Below, in pieces: positions 19,890 to 29,008 of a stretch of 64,000 nt of DNA; the stretch's first letter is position 1; the number at the start of each line of letters is the position of its first letter. Source of the DNA: Lysobacter soli (GTDB lineage Bacteria; Pseudomonadota; Gammaproteobacteria; Xanthomonadales; Xanthomonadaceae); the NCBI RefSeq assembly GCF_003382285.1, contig NZ_QTJR01000005.1, forward strand, positions 62,001-126,000, written 5' to 3'. The notes under the pieces were generated by a model. It ran no database searches and was not told where the DNA came from. It saw only the letters and a program-made list of their open reading frames with translations. A program made the translations under genes and the position numbers.

Positions 19890-21481
19890 ACGCATGGATC
19901 GCCGCCGCGCTCGCGACGCCATTCGTACTGCTGCTTGCGTGCGTGTCCTCGCGGTTTCGTTCGCGCATGCCGGCGTTGCTGGCGTTGGCACCGTTGCCTG
20001 CATTGCTGGCGGCGCTGCTCGCTTCGCATGACGTGCCGCTGCGCATCGGCTCGGCACGTTTCGCGCTGGTGTTCGCGCTGGATGTGCCAGGCGCGATGCT
20101 GCTGGGCGCCGCGGCCTTGTTGTGGATCGTCGTCGGCGTGCATGCGCGCCGTTATCTGCTCGGCAGGCCCCACGCTGGCGCGTTCGTGGTCGCCTGGCTG
20201 ATGACGCTGACCGGATGCGTCGGTGTGTTCGTCGCGGCCGACGTGGTCGGCTTCTACTTCCTGCTGGCGGTGCTCAGCGTCGGCGCGGCCGGGCTGGTGC
20301 TGCAAGGGCAGGGCGCGCAGGCGCTGCGTGCCGGTGCGATCTACCTTGGCGTTGCGTTGTTCGCCGAGGCGTTCCTCCTTGCGGGCCTGATCCTCGCCGT
20401 GCAGGCGTCTCCCTCGGAGAGCCTGCTGATCGCCGACGTCGCAACGACGCTGGCGTCATCGGAGTCGCGCGGCGCGGCGTTGACGCTCCTCATCGTCGGG
20501 CTGGGCATCAAGGCCGGCCTGGTGCCGTTCCACTTCTGGATGCCGCTGGCGTACGGCGCCGCGCCGGTGCCCGCCGCCGCCGTGCTGAGCGGCGCCGTGG
20601 TGAAGGCCAGCCTGCTGGCGATGGTGCGCCTGCTTCCCTTCGACACCGCACTGCCGGAATTCGGCCTGCCGCTCGCATGCGTCGGGATGTTCGGCGCGTT
20701 GTACGGCGTCGCGATCGGCATCACGCGGTCGAACGCGAACCTCGTGCTCGCGTATTCCAGCGTCAGCCAGATGGGGTTCGTCATGGCGATCGTCGGCATG
20801 GGGCTGGCGACGGGCAACGCCGCCACACCGCTGATCGCCGCGTTCTATGCCGTGCACCACCTGCTGGTGAAGGGCACGCTGTTCCTCTGCGTCGATGCCG
20901 TCCCGGCGACGCGCGCACGTGCCGTGCTCGTGCCGGCGGGCGTCATCGCGCTCGGCCTCGCCGGCCTGCCGCTCACCGGCGGCTTCGTCGCCAAGTACGC
21001 AGCGAAGGACATCTTCGGCGAGGGTGCGTTCGCGACGCTGGCGGTCGCGTCGTCGGTGGCAACGGCGTGGTTGATGTGCCATCTGCTGCGCAGGCTTGCC
21101 GTCGACGCGAATCTCTCCGCGCGGTTCTCGTGGACGTGGTTCGCGATGGCGTTCGCCTGCGTGTTCGTGCCGTGGTGGATCTACGTCGCCACGGCGATCG
21201 GCACGGCGTCGGCGTTGTTGGCGGCGCCGGTGTTGTGGTCGTCGCTGTGGCCGGTGCTGGCCGGTGGCGCGCTGGCGGTGGCAATGACGCGCACTGGCAT
21301 CAGGTGGCCGGCGGTTCCCGCAGGCGACGTGGGCGCGATGCTCCGCGGTCTGGAGCGCGTCGCCGGCCGGATCGCGACGACCTTCCAGCAAGGCGATGTC
21401 GTCGCGCGGCGCTGGCACGTGGCGAGCGTGGCGCTGCTGCTGATCGCCGCGGCCTTCTACTGGACGCTGCGCGCGCCATGA
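19886..21481 (+). CDS. Second Mrp antiporter-like subunit (short MrpA/NuoL-like)
   Basis: 531 residues, about 14-16 helices, in the position where a MrpA or second MrpD is expected. GLGIKAGLVPFHFWMPLAYG and VLSGAVVKASLLAM keep both family lysines. The helix-5 stretch DVVGFYFLLAVLSVGA has Ala128 where the glutamate of MrpD/NuoL-type proteins sits (compare DVFTLYVALELLTF in the preceding gene). It is much shorter than full MrpA (about 800 residues), because the MbhD/MbhE part is fused to MrpB. ATG at 19886 overlaps the mrpD stop. Whether it still conducts protons is uncertain. Confidence 0.85.
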   Translation: MNAWIAAALATPFVLLLACVSSRFRSRMPALLALAPLPALLAALLASHDVPLRIGSARFALVFALDVPGAMLLGAAALLWIVVGVHARRYLLGRPHAGAFVVAWLMTLTGCVGVFVAADVVGFYFLLAVLSVGAAGLVLQGQGAQALRAGAIYLGVALFAEAFLLAGLILAVQASPSESLLIADVATTLASSESRGAALTLLIVGLGIKAGLVPFHFWMPLAYGAAPVPAAAVLSGAVVKASLLAMVRLLPFDTALPEFGLPLACVGMFGALYGVAIGITRSNANLVLAYSSVSQMGFVMAIVGMGLATGNAATPLIAAFYAVHHLLVKGTLFLCVDAVPATRARAVLVPAGVIALGLAGLPLTGGFVAKYAAKDIFGEGAFATLAVASSVATAWLMCHLLRRLAVDANLSARFSWTWFAMAFACVFVPWWIYVATAIGTASALLAAPVLWSSLWPVLAGGALAVAMTRTGIRWPAVPAGDVGAMLRGLERVAGRIATTFQQGDVVARRWHVASVALLLIAAAFYWTLRAP

Positions 21482-21540
21482 ACGCGATCCGCGCCATCGC
21501 AATGCCCCTTGTCCGGCGCGCCGCGGAGGTATCGACATGA
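21478..21540 (+). CDS. Possible 20-residue coupling ORF between antiporter and efflux-channel genes
   Basis: An ORF of 20 codons, MNAIRAIAMPLVRRAAEVST, starts with an ATGA overlapping the stop of the antiporter gene. It stops with a TGA that overlaps the ATG of the efflux-channel gene. It has no recognised family. Read as a protein it would be a short amphipathic basic peptide. Its likeliest role, if translated, is to carry ribosomes from one gene to the next; the channel gene's own site (CGGAGG, ending 7 bases before its ATG) lies inside it. It may also be coincidence. Confidence 0.4.
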   Translation: MNAIRAIAMPLVRRAAEVST

Positions 21541-22991
21541 GACTCCTCATCACCACGGTAGTGCTGGTATTCGCAGCCGGCTGCACGCTCGGTCCCGACT
21601 ACGCACGTCCGACGATCGACGCACCCGGCGCCTGGCGCGTGCAGCCCGCAGAAGCGCAGGTCGTCGCGAATACCCGGTGGTGGACGTCGTTCAATGATCC
21701 GGTGCTGGACGATCTCATCGCGACCGCGCTCGCCGAGAACCTTGACGTGCGCATCGCCGCGGCGCGCGTCGAGCAGTTCCTCGGTGCGCTCACCGCCACG
21801 CGCTCGCGCTTCTTCCCGACGGTGGGGTACGACGTCGATGCCACCCGCGCGAAGGCGAGCCGGGTGGGGCAGCCGCCGATCCCGGCGGGCGGCGATCCGT
21901 ACTTCACGCTCTACCAGGGTTCACTGGGCGCGACGTGGCAGATCGACCTGTTCGGCCGCGTGCGGCGCCTGAACGAAGCGGCGCAGGCGCGTGTGTATGC
22001 GAGCGAGCAGGCACGCCGGGGCGTGCTGCTCTCGCTGGTGACGAGCGTGGCGACCAGCTACATCACGCTGCGGCAACTGGACCGCCAGCTGGAAATCGCG
22101 AAAGCGACGGCCCACAACTTCGGCGAGACGGCGCGCATCTTCGACCTGCGGCACAAGGCGGGCGTCGTCTCGCAGACAGAGGTGTCGCAGGTGCAATCGC
22201 AGCACGAGCAGGCATTGGCGACGATCCCCGTGCTGGAGCAGCAGATCGCCGCCGTCGAGAACCTCATCTCGATCACGCTGGGACGAAACCCCGGTGCGAT
22301 CCCGCGCGGGTTGACCATCGACCAGCTGGTTCCGCCGCGCATTCCGGCCGATCTGCCGTCTTCGTTGCTCGAGCGCAGGCCCGACATCCTGCAGGCCGAA
22401 CAGAACCTCGTTGCGGCCAACGCGAACATCGGCGCCACGCGTGCGCTGTACTTCCCGGACCTCACGCTCACCGGCGCGCTGGGCTCGACGAGCACGTCGT
22501 TCGGCAACTTCCTCACCGGGCCGGCCAGCGCGTGGCTGGTCGGCGCCAACCTTGCGGGGCCGATCTTCACCTTCGGCGCGATCAAGGGGCAGGTGCGTTC
22601 GGCGGAGGCGCAGAAGGACGAAGCGGTACTTGTCTACCAGCAGACGATCCTCAACGCGTTCCGCGAGACGGACGATGCCATTACCGGCTCGATGAAGAAG
22701 GAGGAGGAACTGGCGCGGCAGGCGGCGCGCGTGACGGCGCTGCGCGAATCGGCGCGGCTGTCGCGGCTGAAGTTCGAGTACGGCATGGCGGGCTATGTCG
22801 AAGTGCTGATCGCCGACAACGAGCTGTTCGCCGCGGAGATCGCGCTCGTGCGCGTGCGTGCCGAACGCAACACGCAGATCGTGCAGGTCTACCGCGCGAT
22901 GGGGGGCGGGTGGGTCGATGCGGTCGATCCGTCGCAGGCGACCGGCACCGCTTCGGACACGTCGACGGAGACGGAGGGCCTGCGACGGTGA
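21537..22991 (+). CDS. Outer-membrane efflux channel lipoprotein (NodT/OprM family)
   Basis: 484 residues. OprM-type proteins form the trimeric outer-membrane duct of RND systems. The signal peptide ends in a lipobox (VFAAGC, Cys at about 16), followed by TLGPDYARP, the standard N-terminus of NodT-family lipoproteins. Two related halves each contain a long coiled-coil/beta segment; LLERRPDILQAEQNLVAANA is the hallmark of the second repeat. It completes the tripartite pump begun at 11798, although 5.5 kb of Mrp genes stand between them. CGGAGG precedes the ATG. A 31-bp gap separates it from the patatin gene. Confidence 0.93.
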   Translation: MRLLITTVVLVFAAGCTLGPDYARPTIDAPGAWRVQPAEAQVVANTRWWTSFNDPVLDDLIATALAENLDVRIAAARVEQFLGALTATRSRFFPTVGYDVDATRAKASRVGQPPIPAGGDPYFTLYQGSLGATWQIDLFGRVRRLNEAAQARVYASEQARRGVLLSLVTSVATSYITLRQLDRQLEIAKATAHNFGETARIFDLRHKAGVVSQTEVSQVQSQHEQALATIPVLEQQIAAVENLISITLGRNPGAIPRGLTIDQLVPPRIPADLPSSLLERRPDILQAEQNLVAANANIGATRALYFPDLTLTGALGSTSTSFGNFLTGPASAWLVGANLAGPIFTFGAIKGQVRSAEAQKDEAVLVYQQTILNAFRETDDAITGSMKKEEELARQAARVTALRESARLSRLKFEYGMAGYVEVLIADNELFAAEIALVRVRAERNTQIVQVYRAMGGGWVDAVDPSQATGTASDTSTETEGLRR

Positions 22992-23022
22992 CGTCGCGGC
23001 CGCCGGCACGCAATGAACCCGC

Positions 23023-24279
23023 ATGAGCCTTGATCCGCTGCCGCCTTGTCTGGTCCTCGCACGTCGCCCGGTTCGCCTGGCGCGTGTCGTGATTCTCGCC
23101 GTGTGCGCGGCCTGGCTGGTTGGCTGCGTGACGATCCCGCGCAATCCCGTGCCCGCGGACCAGACGCCGGTCGCGCTGATTCCCGGCATGCCCGACGCGC
23201 GCGCCTTCGCCGGGCGCCCCAATGCGTTGATGCAGCGCGATTTCGAACAGTCGATGGAGCAGGAATCGCGAGAGGACTTCCCACCGGATGCCGACGGCGC
23301 GGTGCGCTATCCGCATCTCGCGTTGTCGGGTGGTGGTGCCAACGGCGCGTTCGGCGCGGGCTTCCTCAACGGCTGGACGCGCACGGAGAAACGGCCGGTC
23401 TTCAAGATCGTCACGGGCGTCTCCACCGGTGCGCTGATGGCGCCGTTCGCGTTCCTGGGTTCGAAGTACGACGGCGCGCTCCATCGGTTCTATACGACGA
23501 CGACCGCGCCCGACGTATTCACCGCCGGATCGCCGCTGATGGCACTGCTGCGTCGCGATTCGCTGGCGAGCACCGCGCCGCTGGAAGCGCTCATCGCGCG
23601 CCACATCGACCACGCGCTGCTGCGCGACGTCGCCGCGGCGCATCGTGGCGGAAGACGTTTGTACGTCGGTACCGTCGACCTCGACTCGCGCCGCTTCGTC
23701 GTGTGGAACATGGGATTGATCGCCACGTACGGCACGCCCGCCGGGGACGATCTGTTCCGCCGCGTGATGCTGGCATCGGCGGCGATCCCGCTGGTGTTTC
23801 CGCCGGTGATGTTCGAGGTCGAGGCGAACGGCAAACGCTACGACGAGATGCATGTCGACGGGTTCATCGGCGCCAACGTGTTCATGAACTCCGGCATCTT
23901 CAATCCGACGGAGATCTATCGTCGTGCGGGCCATTTCAGGGCGTACGAAGACACCTTCCTGGTCCACAACGGGCAGCTGCATCCGCGCCCGAAGCCGACG
24001 GAGCGCTCCATGCGCGGCATCGCGATGCGGGTCATCGAGACCGCCGGACGCGCGGGCATGGTCGGCGACCTGTTCCGCGAGTTCGCCATCGCGCAGCGCA
24101 ACGGCGGCAACTTCCACTGGGTGACGATCCCGGAAGAGGTCGAAGTGCCTGATCCCATCCTCTTCGATCCGGCCGGGATGACCGCGCTGTACGACACCGG
24201 ATACGCCGCCGCGCTGGCGGGCCCGCAATGGCTGACAAGCCCGCCGGGGATGCTGGTGCCGTCAACGCCCGCCGAGTGA
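23023..24279 (+). CDS. Patatin-like phospholipase lipoprotein
   Basis: 418 residues. Patatin-like enzymes are serine lipases with a Ser-Asp dyad. The oxyanion loop SGGGANGAFGAGFL, the nucleophile elbow GVSTG (Ser134) and the Asp in VDGFIGAN (Asp279) are all present. A long basic N-terminus leads into a helix and lipobox (AWLVGC), predicting an outer-membrane or periplasmic lipoprotein. It is 31 bp after the efflux channel on the same strand and is followed by a hairpin, so it is probably the last gene of the operon. A link to lipid remodelling during efflux stress is inference. Confidence 0.9.
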   Translation: MSLDPLPPCLVLARRPVRLARVVILAVCAAWLVGCVTIPRNPVPADQTPVALIPGMPDARAFAGRPNALMQRDFEQSMEQESREDFPPDADGAVRYPHLALSGGGANGAFGAGFLNGWTRTEKRPVFKIVTGVSTGALMAPFAFLGSKYDGALHRFYTTTTAPDVFTAGSPLMALLRRDSLASTAPLEALIARHIDHALLRDVAAAHRGGRRLYVGTVDLDSRRFVVWNMGLIATYGTPAGDDLFRRVMLASAAIPLVFPPVMFEVEANGKRYDEMHVDGFIGANVFMNSGIFNPTEIYRRAGHFRAYEDTFLVHNGQLHPRPKPTERSMRGIAMRVIETAGRAGMVGDLFREFAIAQRNGGNFHWVTIPEEVEVPDPILFDPAGMTALYDTGYAAALAGPQWLTSPPGMLVPSTPAE

Positions 24280-24288
24280 GCGGGCGTT
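24264..24288. terminator. Bidirectional hairpin at the end of the efflux operon
   Basis: AACGCCCGC (24264-24272) and GCGGGCGTT (24280-24288) are perfect 9-base complements around a 7-base loop that includes the stop codon of the patatin gene. The neighbouring gene converges and ends at 24301. A second small palindrome, ATGCAC-TCA-GTGCAT, lies at 24295-24309. There is no T-run, but the position between convergent genes supports termination. Confidence 0.55.
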
Positions 24289-24300
24289 CGCGGCATGCAC

Positions 24301-25605
24301 TCAGTGCATCGCGCGCACCGGCGTCTGCACGGCGTCGTGCGGCAGCGCCTGCACGCCCAGGCGCGAACCGTGCAGGCCGTACCACGCGATGTACGCGTAG
24401 CAGGCCAGCGGCAGGAAGAAGGCGGCCTGGATGCCGATGTGGTCGGCCAGCGCACCCTGCGCGAGCGGGATCACGGCGCCGCCGACGATCGCCATCACCA
24501 GCAGGCTCGAGGCCTTGCCGGTCAGCGGGCCCATGCCCTCGATGGCGGAGGTGAAGATCGTCGGGAACATGATCGAGTTGAACAGGCCGATCGCCAGCAC
24601 GCTCCACAACGCGATGCTGCCCTTGCTGCCCATCGTGATGGCCAGCAGCACGGCCGCGACGACGGCGAACAGCGCCAGCAGCTTGCGCGCGTCGACCACG
24701 GTCATCAGCGCCGCGCCGATGAAGCGGCCGACCATCGCGCCGCCCCAGTACCAGACGAGGTAACGGCTCGCGGTGGCTTCGCTCAGCCCGCCGATGTCCG
24801 GCATCGCCATGTAGTTGATCAGGAAGCTGCCGATCGACACTTCGGCGCCGACGTACAGGAAGATCGCCAGCACGCCCCAGCGCAGGTGCGGACGACGCAG
24901 CGCCTCGGCGTAGGTGTGATGGCGGCCGTCGGCCGCGTCGGTGGCCTCGCGCAGCGGCGGGATGCGCAGCGCGAACACCAGCACGGCCATCAGCACCAAC
25001 CCGGCGGCGAGCAGCACGTAGGGCACCTGCACCGACTGTGCCTGCGCCGTGCGGTAGGTCGCCAGCGCTTCGGGCGTCATCGCGGCGAGTTGCTCGGTGC
25101 CGAGCACGGCGCCGGACAGGATCAGCGGACCGATGAAAAACGGGAACACCGTCGTGCCCAGCGAGTTCAGTGCCTGGGCGAGGTTGAGCCGGCTGTGAGA
25201 CGTCGCCGGGTTACCGAGCAGGCTGATATACGGGTTCGCGGCGACCTGCAGCAGCGTGATGCCGCTGGCGAGCACGAACAGCGCGGTGAGGAACACGCCG
25301 TACGAGGGCAGCTTCGCCGCGGGATAGAACAGCAGTGCGCCGACCGCCGCGGTGAGCAGGCCGATCACGATGCTCGGCTTGTACCCCAGCCGCGAGACGA
25401 TCGAGCCCGACGGCAGCGACATGAGGAAATACGCGCCGAAGAACGTGAACTGGATGAGCATCGTCTGCGCGTAGTTCATGGCGAACACGGCCTTCAGATG
25501 CGGGATCAGCACGTCGTTGAGGCTGGTCATGCCGCCCCAGGCGAAGAAGATCAGGCTGACGATGGCGATCGCGGCCGGGTAGGACAGGTGGCGCTGCTGG
25601 TTCAT
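24301..25605 (-). CDS. Sugar MFS transporter (FucP/glucose-galactose type)
   Basis: 434 residues with 12 helices of the FucP branch of the major facilitator superfamily, which imports sugars with protons. The first helix region AIVSLIFFAWGGMTSLNDVL and the following IQFTFFGAYFLMSLPSG are typical of FucP/GluP-like porters. It stands last in a minus-strand group (GH3, deacetylase, transporter) facing away from the LacI/TonB-receptor arm. In the model it takes monosaccharides released by the periplasmic enzymes into the cytoplasm. Glucose is the likeliest substrate given GH3 and GH5 enzymes; this is inference. Confidence 0.88.
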   Translation of the reverse strand: MNQQRHLSYPAAIAIVSLIFFAWGGMTSLNDVLIPHLKAVFAMNYAQTMLIQFTFFGAYFLMSLPSGSIVSRLGYKPSIVIGLLTAAVGALLFYPAAKLPSYGVFLTALFVLASGITLLQVAANPYISLLGNPATSHSRLNLAQALNSLGTTVFPFFIGPLILSGAVLGTEQLAAMTPEALATYRTAQAQSVQVPYVLLAAGLVLMAVLVFALRIPPLREATDAADGRHHTYAEALRRPHLRWGVLAIFLYVGAEVSIGSFLINYMAMPDIGGLSEATASRYLVWYWGGAMVGRFIGAALMTVVDARKLLALFAVVAAVLLAITMGSKGSIALWSVLAIGLFNSIMFPTIFTSAIEGMGPLTGKASSLLVMAIVGGAVIPLAQGALADHIGIQAAFFLPLACYAYIAWYGLHGSRLGVQALPHDAVQTPVRAMH

Positions 25606-25644
25606 GCGGGCTTTTCTCGGTCTTGTGCCGCTGCGGAAGGGGTT

Positions 25645-26469
25645 TCAGGGCGCCGCGGCGGGTGGCCGCTGCCGCCGGACGTACGTCATCACGTTGAGGA
25701 AAGTATCGACCCAATAGCGGTCGCGGTGGCGGGCCAGGTAGTCGAGCAGCTCCTCGTGCGCCTGCGCGCTGGTGGTGAGGTAGTCGCCGCCGACGCCATG
25801 GAAGGTGAAGTTCACCATCGTGCCACGCCGCCCGGCGTCCTCGACCATCGCGATCAGCTGTTTGCCGGTCAGTCCGGCCGGCGCGCCCACGGGGACCGCC
25901 GCGGGATCGAGCGTCGCCATGTCCGGCGTCACCGCGCCGCCACCGACCTTGATCGCCACGAAGTCGTCCTTCACCAGCGCGGCGTAGTCGCCGTCGCTCG
26001 CCTTCGACTCGCCGCAGGGCAGGGTGAGCGTGCGTCGGGGGCCGGCGCCGTCGATGGCGTCGAGCATGGTGTTCGCAAGCCGAACCTGATCGCGCATCTG
26101 CGCGGCGGTGGTGGTGTCGAGGTCGCGCTCCGGTGGCACCCAGTCGCGATCAGCGCCCGCACCGGAGCACTGGTGGAACAGCGTGTGGTTGCCGAGCTCG
26201 TGGCCGTTGCGTGCGGCGCTGCGCCAGTCGGCAAGGCGCGTCGCGATCGGCGGATTCGCCAGCGGCACGTAGAACGAGCCCTTGAAACCGTGGCGACCGA
26301 GCGCCGGAATCGCGATGTCGAGCTGCGAATCCAACGCATCGTCGTAGGCCAGGCTCACGGCCGCGCGTCGGCCTTCCGGCCACTGGAACGGGGGCGCCGC
26401 GTGCGCGCCGACGACGGGCAACGCCGCCAGCGCGAAGCAGAGCCACGACATCGCGACGCGTCCGGGCAT
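25645..26469 (-). CDS. Polysaccharide deacetylase-family protein with signal peptide
   Basis: 274 residues. NodB-type deacetylases remove acetyl groups from glycans using a metal held by Asp-His-His. The motif 1 region is AVSLAYDDALDSQLD (catalytic and metal Asp), and motif 2 is NGHELGNHTLFH (H-x-x-x-H). The signal peptide ending GAHA predicts secretion. The start at 26469 lies 4 bases after the stop of the GH3 gene, so the two are coupled; MPGRVAMSWL also has a possible start at the second Met. A longer frame to 26565 overlaps GH3 and is spurious. The substrate is unknown. Confidence 0.85.
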   Translation of the reverse strand: MPGRVAMSWLCFALAALPVVGAHAAPPFQWPEGRRAAVSLAYDDALDSQLDIAIPALGRHGFKGSFYVPLANPPIATRLADWRSAARNGHELGNHTLFHQCSGAGADRDWVPPERDLDTTTAAQMRDQVRLANTMLDAIDGAGPRRTLTLPCGESKASDGDYAALVKDDFVAIKVGGGAVTPDMATLDPAAVPVGAPAGLTGKQLIAMVEDAGRRGTMVNFTFHGVGGDYLTTSAQAHEELLDYLARHRDRYWVDTFLNVMTYVRRQRPPAAAP

Positions 26470-26473
26470 CGGC

Positions 26474-29008
26474 TTACGGCGCCTGCCCGCAGTCGATCGC
26501 GCCGGCGCTCTTCGCCGCACCCGCGACCACCGCGATGCGCGTGAACGCCGCCGAGAACGGCGCATCGGCCGAGACGCTGAAGGGCATGTCCACGCCGCCG
26601 AGGTCCACCTTGCGCGCGACGAAACACTTCAGCGGCACGTTGATCGTGGCCTTCTTGCCGATGCCCGCGCGGGTGATGGCCTGCGTGATGTCGACGCTTC
26701 CGCTGCAGGTCTTTCCGCAGCCCATCGTCAGCGTGACGGGCGAAGTCGGTGCGACGTCGACGAGGACATCGAATTGCAGCGCGCCGTCGGCCGATGCCAT
26801 CGCGTTGAGGTTGTTGTTGCCGGCGCTGCGCGAGAACACGCGCGCCGGTGCCAGCCACGTCACGCGCTTGGCATCCTGCTGGGTGTTGATCTGCGTGGTC
26901 GCCACGCGGATGGCCGGCTTGCCCTGCGGGAATTCGAGCGTGTCGTTGAGCGATGCGCCCAGCGCCTGCGCCGCGCCGCCGGCTTCCACGTACATCGCGA
27001 AGGGCACCGCGTCGCGCGTGTTGAACACCGGCATCGACGTCGCCGCACCGCAGGCATCCTGCTTCGGTTCCGGCAGCTTTCCGACCGTGCCGGGCGCCGC
27101 ATACGAAAGGCCATGGCCGCGCGCGAACAGCGCCGGGCGCTTCGGATCGGGGCGATTCTCCGGGGCGGGGCAGGGCACGCCCGGCCACGAGAATGACAGC
27201 CGACCCTTGAAATCGTGGCGCGGCGTGCCGTCCTGCGAGGCGACCAGGACGTCCGCGATGCCGGCGCCTTCCGAACCCGGCAGCCAGCCGGCCACGAACG
27301 CATCGGACAGGTTGATCAGGTCGTTCGCGTACAGCGGGCGGCCCGACAGGAACACCGTCGTCACCGGCTTGCCGTACGCCTTCGCTGCGCGCAGCGCCGC
27401 GAGGTCTTCCGGATGGCGTCGGCTGTGCGCCATGTTCTCCGAACCGACGATGTCGCCGTTGGTTTCCGCATACGGCGTTTCGCCGATGACCGCGACGACG
27501 GCGTCGAAGGCGTTCCGGTCCGCGCCCGTGCCGTCTTCGTCGAACACCACGTTCTGCGCGCCCAGCGCTTCGCGAAGGCCGGTCAGCACGGTGTCGGCAT
27601 TGCCGTAGTCGGCGTTGGTGTTGTCGGTGCCCTGCCAGGTCAACGACCAGCCGCCGGCCTGGTTCGCGAAGCTGTCGGCGCTCTTGCCGACCACCAGCAC
27701 GCGCTGGCCCGGCTTGAGCGGCAACGCGCCGCGCTCGTTCTTCAGCAGCACCAGCGATTCGCGCACCGCCTGGCGGGCGAGGTCGCGGTGCACGGTCGCC
27801 GCGGCCTTTCCGGCGAACTGGCCGTCGGACGGTTTGCGATCGAACATACCGGCGCGCAGCTTCACGCGCAGGATGCGCGTCACGGCGTCGTCGATGCGCG
27901 CCATCGGGATCTCGCCGCCTTCGACCTGTCTGATCGTGTTGGCGATGAAGGCCTTCCAGTCGTCGGGCACCATCACCATGTCGATGCCGGCGTTGATCGC
28001 CTGCGGGCAACTCGCGTTCTCGCAGCCGGGCACCTGCGCGATGCCGTTCCAGTCCGACACGACGAAACCGTCGAAGCCCATCCTGTCCTTCAGCGCATTG
28101 GTGAGCAGCGCTTTGGAGCCGTGCATCTTGCCGTAGTCGACACCGCCAGCGACGTCGTTCCAGCTGTTGAACGACGCCATCACGGTCTGCACGCCGGCGC
28201 CGAGCGCACCGTAATAGCCCTGGCCGTGGACGTTCACCATTTCCAGCTTCGGGATGATCGCGTTGCCCTGGTCGCGGCCCTGGTCGGTCGCGCCATCGCC
28301 GATGTAGTGCTTGGCCGTGGCCACGACCGTGCCGTCGGCGCGCAGGTCGCCCTGCAGGCCGGCGATGTAGGCACCGGCGTATTCGCGTACGACGGCCGGA
28401 TCGGACGAGAAGCTCTCGTAGCTGCGGCCCCAGCGCACGTCCTGCGCGACGGCCAGCGTCGGCGCGAACACCCAGTCGATGCCGGTGGCGCGCGTGGCCT
28501 GCGCCGTGGCTTCGCCGATGCGCCTGACCAGCGCGGCATCGTGCGCCGCGCCCAGTCCGATGTTGTGCGGGAACAGCGTGGCGCCGAAGACGTTGTTGTG
28601 GCCGTGCACGGCGTCGGTGCCCCAGATCACCGGGATCGGGGTGCGCGCTTTCATCGATGCCGCGTGGTAGCGGTCGGCGAGCTTCAGCCAGTCCTCCACC
28701 GTGGCACGCTTGTTCATGCCCGGCCACGAGCCGCCGCCGTTGAGCACCGAACCGATGTGGTAGCGCTGCACGTCCTCGGGCGTGATCGACTTGATCTCCG
28801 GCTGCGTCATCTGGCCGACCTTCTCGGCCAGTGTCATGCCTTTCAGGATCGTCGCGATGCGCGCTTCCAGTGCCTCGTCGCGTTTGACCGCGCTTTCGAT
28901 GCGCGGCCAGTCCTGCAGTTGCGCCGGCGGTGCGGCGTTCGCGCCGAAGTGCGCCAGGCCCAGTCCCATCACCAACATGCCCGTTCCAACGAAGACTCTC
29001 GCCTGCAC
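26474..29008 (-). CDS. bglX: Glycoside hydrolase family 3 beta-glucosidase (BglX-like)
   Basis: 844 residues. GH3 enzymes remove terminal beta-linked glucose or similar residues by a retaining mechanism. The catalytic nucleophile Asp319 is in GFVVSDWNGI; KHYIGDG earlier is the substrate-binding Lys-His. The N-terminal TIM barrel is followed by a C-terminal sandwich domain and a jelly-roll-like end. I choose GTG at 29008 because AGGGAG stands 6 bases upstream and it yields a signal peptide MQARVFVGTGMLVMGLGLAH to GANA. A frame back to 29317 is long but lacks a signal. A LacI-type palindrome lies about 74 bp upstream at 29082. Confidence 0.93.
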   Translation of the reverse strand: MQARVFVGTGMLVMGLGLAHFGANAAPPAQLQDWPRIESAVKRDEALEARIATILKGMTLAEKVGQMTQPEIKSITPEDVQRYHIGSVLNGGGSWPGMNKRATVEDWLKLADRYHAASMKARTPIPVIWGTDAVHGHNNVFGATLFPHNIGLGAAHDAALVRRIGEATAQATRATGIDWVFAPTLAVAQDVRWGRSYESFSSDPAVVREYAGAYIAGLQGDLRADGTVVATAKHYIGDGATDQGRDQGNAIIPKLEMVNVHGQGYYGALGAGVQTVMASFNSWNDVAGGVDYGKMHGSKALLTNALKDRMGFDGFVVSDWNGIAQVPGCENASCPQAINAGIDMVMVPDDWKAFIANTIRQVEGGEIPMARIDDAVTRILRVKLRAGMFDRKPSDGQFAGKAAATVHRDLARQAVRESLVLLKNERGALPLKPGQRVLVVGKSADSFANQAGGWSLTWQGTDNTNADYGNADTVLTGLREALGAQNVVFDEDGTGADRNAFDAVVAVIGETPYAETNGDIVGSENMAHSRRHPEDLAALRAAKAYGKPVTTVFLSGRPLYANDLINLSDAFVAGWLPGSEGAGIADVLVASQDGTPRHDFKGRLSFSWPGVPCPAPENRPDPKRPALFARGHGLSYAAPGTVGKLPEPKQDACGAATSMPVFNTRDAVPFAMYVEAGGAAQALGASLNDTLEFPQGKPAIRVATTQINTQQDAKRVTWLAPARVFSRSAGNNNLNAMASADGALQFDVLVDVAPTSPVTLTMGCGKTCSGSVDITQAITRAGIGKKATINVPLKCFVARKVDLGGVDMPFSVSADAPFSAAFTRIAVVAGAAKSAGAIDCGQAP

